DNA of 7,869 bases, taken from NCBI GenBank assembly GCA_958415245.1, contig CATYYP010000077.1, positions 1 to 7,869 of the forward strand, in the 5' to 3' direction. The translations under genes were made by a program, and so were the position numbers. The notes below the pieces were generated by a model. The model was not told where the DNA came from, made no database searches, and saw nothing but the letters and a program-made list of their open reading frames with translations. This document shows, piece after piece, positions 5,945 through 7,869 of the stretch. This DNA is from Schaalia odontolytica (GTDB lineage: Bacteria > Actinomycetota > Actinomycetes > Actinomycetales > Actinomycetaceae). Each line of letters starts with the position of its first letter. Position 1 is the stretch's first letter.

Positions 5945-7807
5945 TCAGCGACTCCCCGCGGGAGGGAACGCGCTGACGAGCTCACCGTGCGCATCCGCGG
6001 CGCTCTCGGAGAACATCTGACGCTCGTGGTACTCGCCCTTCTTGCCAATGTTGAAGGACTGGACCGGGCGGAAGTAGCCCATGACGCGCGTCCACACCTC
6101 GCAGGCCTGCGGCTCGGCGTGCGGGTGGGCGGCCGCGCACTTCTCGCACGTGAAGTGCTCGCCGGCCAGGTAGCCGTGAACCGGGCAGATCGAGAAGGTC
6201 GGCGTGATCGTAATGTAGGGGACCTTGAAGGCCGTCAGCGAGCGGCGCACCATCTCCTTGCAGGCCTCGCCCGAGGAGACACGCTCACCCATGTACAGGT
6301 GCAGGACCGTGCCGCCCGTGTACTTGCCCTGCAGGACCTCCTGATCCTCGAGGGCCTGGAACGGATCATCCGTGTAGCCCACGGGAAGCTGCGAGGAGTT
6401 CGTGTAGTAGGGCTCGTTGGGCGTGCCCGCCTGGATGATGTCGGCGAAACGCTTACGGTCCTCCTTCGCGAAGCGGTAGGTCGTACCCTCCGCGGGGGTC
6501 GCCTCCAGGTTGTACATGTGGCCGGTGGCCTCCTGGAGCTGGACCATGCGCTCGCGCACGCGATCCAGGATGCGCACGCACATGTCGAAGCCGCGCGGGT
6601 CAGTCAGGTCGTAGGCGTCGTCGCTGAAGTTGCGCACCATCTCGTTCATGCCGTTAACACCGATCGTCGAGAAGTGATTATCGAGCGTGCCCAGGTAGCG
6701 CTGCGAATACGGGAAGAGGCCGTGGTCCATGTGGTACTGGATGGTCTCACGCTTGATCTCGAGGGACTTCGAGGCCAGGTCGATCAGCTCGTCCATGCGC
6801 GCGACGAGGCCCTCCTCGTCCCCCTTGTACAGGTAGCCGAGGCGTGCCATGTTGAGCGTGACCACGCCGATCGAGCCGGTCAGCTCCGCCGACCCGAAGA
6901 GCCCATTGCCGCGCTTGAGGAGCTCGCGCAGGTCCAACTGCAGGCGGCAGCACATGGAGCGGATCATGTGCGGGTCCAGGTCGGAGTTGATGAAGTTCTG
7001 GAAGTAGGGCAGGCCGTACTTCGCGGTCATGTCGAAGAGGGCGTCGACATTTTCGCCATCCCAGTCGAAGTCGGGCGTGATGTTGTAGGTCGGGATCGGG
7101 AACGTGAAGACGCGGCCGTCCGCATCTCCGCCCGTCATGACCTCGATGAACGCGCGGTTGATGAGGTTCATTTCTCGCTGCAGCTCACCGTAGGTGAAGT
7201 CGACGACCTCGTCGCCGATGAGGGGGTGCTCGTCCGCGAGGTCGTCCGGGCACGTCCAATCGAAGGTCAGGTTCGTGAACGGGCACTGGCTGCCCCAACG
7301 CGAGGGCACGTTCAGGTTGTAGATGAGCTCTTGCATGCACTGCACGACGTCCTCGTACTCCATGTCGTCCAGGCGCACGAAGGGGGCCATGTAGGTGTCG
7401 AAAGAGGAGAAGGCCTGGGCACCCGCCCACTCGTTCTGGAGGGTACCAAGGAAGTTGACAATCTGGCCGCACGCCGAGGAGAAGTGCTTGGGCGGGGCCG
7501 AGGCGATCGCGCCACCCACGCCGTTGAAGCCCTCCTGGATCAGGCGCTTGAGCGACCATCCGGCGCAGTATCCGGCGAACATGTCGAGGTCGTGGATGTG
7601 GTAGTCGCCCTCGCGGTGGGGGGCGCCAATCTCGGGGGTGTAGACGTGTTCGAGCCAGTAGTTGGCGACAATCTTGCCCGCCGAGTTCAGGATGAGGCCG
7701 CCGAGCGAATACCCCTGGTTCGCGTTGGCGTTCACCCGCCAATCGGAGCGGTCGAGGTACTCCTGCACGGTTGCGATGGCGTCGACGTCGTAGCGGGGTG
7801 CGGTCAT
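5945..7807 (-). CDS. nrdD: Anaerobic (class III) ribonucleoside-triphosphate reductase, without N-terminal ATP cone
   Basis: This 620-residue protein is the catalytic subunit that reduces ribonucleoside triphosphates anaerobically with a glycyl radical. The core begins almost at once: WRVNANANQGYSLGGL (23-38), GDYHIHDLD (67-75), then YCAGW with C81, PPKHF, LQNEWAGAQAFSSFDTY (123-139) and FPIPTYNITPDFDWD (236-250). The thiyl-radical loop is SMCCRLQLD (C286/C287), followed by GSIGVVTLN, YNLEATPAEGTTYRFAK (432-448), YTNSSQLPVG and YTGGTVLHL (497-504). A zinc site is C541, H544, C554 and C557. The glycyl radical residue is G577 in RVMGYFRPV. Most family members are near 700 residues and carry an N-terminal ATP cone; none is present here. 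ATG 7807 is preceded by AGGA at 8 bases. The frame stays open to the window edge but has no start codon there. It is the first visible gene of the nrdDG unit; the electron donor class (formate or redoxin) is not settled by eye. Confidence 0.95.
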   Translation of the reverse strand: MTAPRYDVDAIATVQEYLDRSDWRVNANANQGYSLGGLILNSAGKIVANYWLEHVYTPEIGAPHREGDYHIHDLDMFAGYCAGWSLKRLIQEGFNGVGGAIASAPPKHFSSACGQIVNFLGTLQNEWAGAQAFSSFDTYMAPFVRLDDMEYEDVVQCMQELIYNLNVPSRWGSQCPFTNLTFDWTCPDDLADEHPLIGDEVVDFTYGELQREMNLINRAFIEVMTGGDADGRVFTFPIPTYNITPDFDWDGENVDALFDMTAKYGLPYFQNFINSDLDPHMIRSMCCRLQLDLRELLKRGNGLFGSAELTGSIGVVTLNMARLGYLYKGDEEGLVARMDELIDLASKSLEIKRETIQYHMDHGLFPYSQRYLGTLDNHFSTIGVNGMNEMVRNFSDDAYDLTDPRGFDMCVRILDRVRERMVQLQEATGHMYNLEATPAEGTTYRFAKEDRKRFADIIQAGTPNEPYYTNSSQLPVGYTDDPFQALEDQEVLQGKYTGGTVLHLYMGERVSSGEACKEMVRRSLTAFKVPYITITPTFSICPVHGYLAGEHFTCEKCAAAHPHAEPQACEVWTRVMGYFRPVQSFNIGKKGEYHERQMFSESAADAHGELVSAFPPAGSR

Positions 7808-7869
7808 GGTCCTTGTCCTGTCTTGATTCCGTTGTGTGCTGCGGGCTGCTGGGCACTGGGTGGGAGATG
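7808..7869 (-). promoter_or_regulatory. Leader of the nrdDG operon (partial)
   Basis: These 62 bases upstream of nrdD contain the ribosome binding site AGGA (plus 7816-7819) 8 bases before ATG 7807, with a second AAGG only 3 bases before it. I find no NrdR box (16-bp palindrome of the ACACWATATATWGTGT type) and no clear -10/-35 pair in this stretch, so the promoter and any NrdR or redox operator must lie beyond the right edge. Confidence 0.45.

Noticed and set aside
5065..5976. Plus-strand open frame of 303 residues opposite nrdG
   Set aside because: It is antisense to a clear radical-SAM activase, has low-complexity Arg/Pro/His-rich composition and no family motif.
6136..6187. Histidine in place of the second cysteine in the NrdD zinc site (C541, H544, C554, C557)
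   Set aside because: As far as I recall, a Cys-Pro-X-His-Gly-Tyr form is found in a known subset of NrdD proteins, so this is unlikely to be damage or novelty.
7808..7869. Search for an NrdR box upstream of nrdD
   Set aside because: No 16-bp palindrome of the NrdR type is present in the 62 visible bases; the operator, if any, is outside the window.

Overview
This is ordinary chromosomal DNA from a high-G+C Gram-positive bacterium, most likely an anaerobic or facultative member of the Actinomycetaceae (Actinomyces/Schaalia type). The evidence is the strong G/C third-position bias in every real gene, GTG starts, actinobacterial family variants (an App1-like HAD protein, a short LytR_C membrane protein, a variant-leucine-rich-repeat membrane protein) and an oxygen-sensitive class III ribonucleotide reductase with its activase. 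The genus is an inference. I see no mobile element, prophage, CRISPR array, tRNA or rRNA.

Layout: (1) 2-343, plus strand, is the 3' end of a major facilitator transporter gene entering from the left edge. (2) 391-1638, plus, is an App1-like HAD phosphatase, 47 bases after the transporter and possibly cotranscribed with it. (3) A strong palindromic terminator (1697-1723) separates it from the convergent (4) 1741-2355, minus, a single-pass membrane protein with a LytR_C domain. (5) A 202-base divergent intergenic region (2356-2557) holds the start signals of that gene and of (6) 2558-3706, plus, an acyl-CoA-dehydrogenase-fold flavoprotein that lacks the usual catalytic glutamate. (7) A second palindromic terminator (3722-3760) is followed by the convergent (8) 3773-5014, minus, a membrane protein with a cytoplasmic variant-LRR domain and an extracytoplasmic six-cysteine domain. 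(9) 5131-5943, minus, nrdG, and (10) 5945-7807, minus, nrdD, form a tightly coupled operon.

How the genes work together: NrdD reduces ribonucleotides to deoxyribonucleotides without oxygen, using a glycyl radical that NrdG installs by radical-SAM chemistry. They are translationally coupled, with a one-base gap and a Shine-Dalgarno for nrdG inside the end of nrdD. The variant-LRR gene lies downstream on the same strand, across a 116-base gap that has promoter-like and palindromic sequences, so it could be read through from nrdDG or expressed alone. The other genes have no obvious pathway link.

No clearly new multi-gene system is visible. The points most worth a second look are: NrdD without an N-terminal ATP cone; the acyl-CoA-dehydrogenase homologue with Pro and Phe where the two known catalytic-base positions lie; the modular membrane protein next to nrdDG; and paired TCACTTG-containing inverted motifs in front of it.
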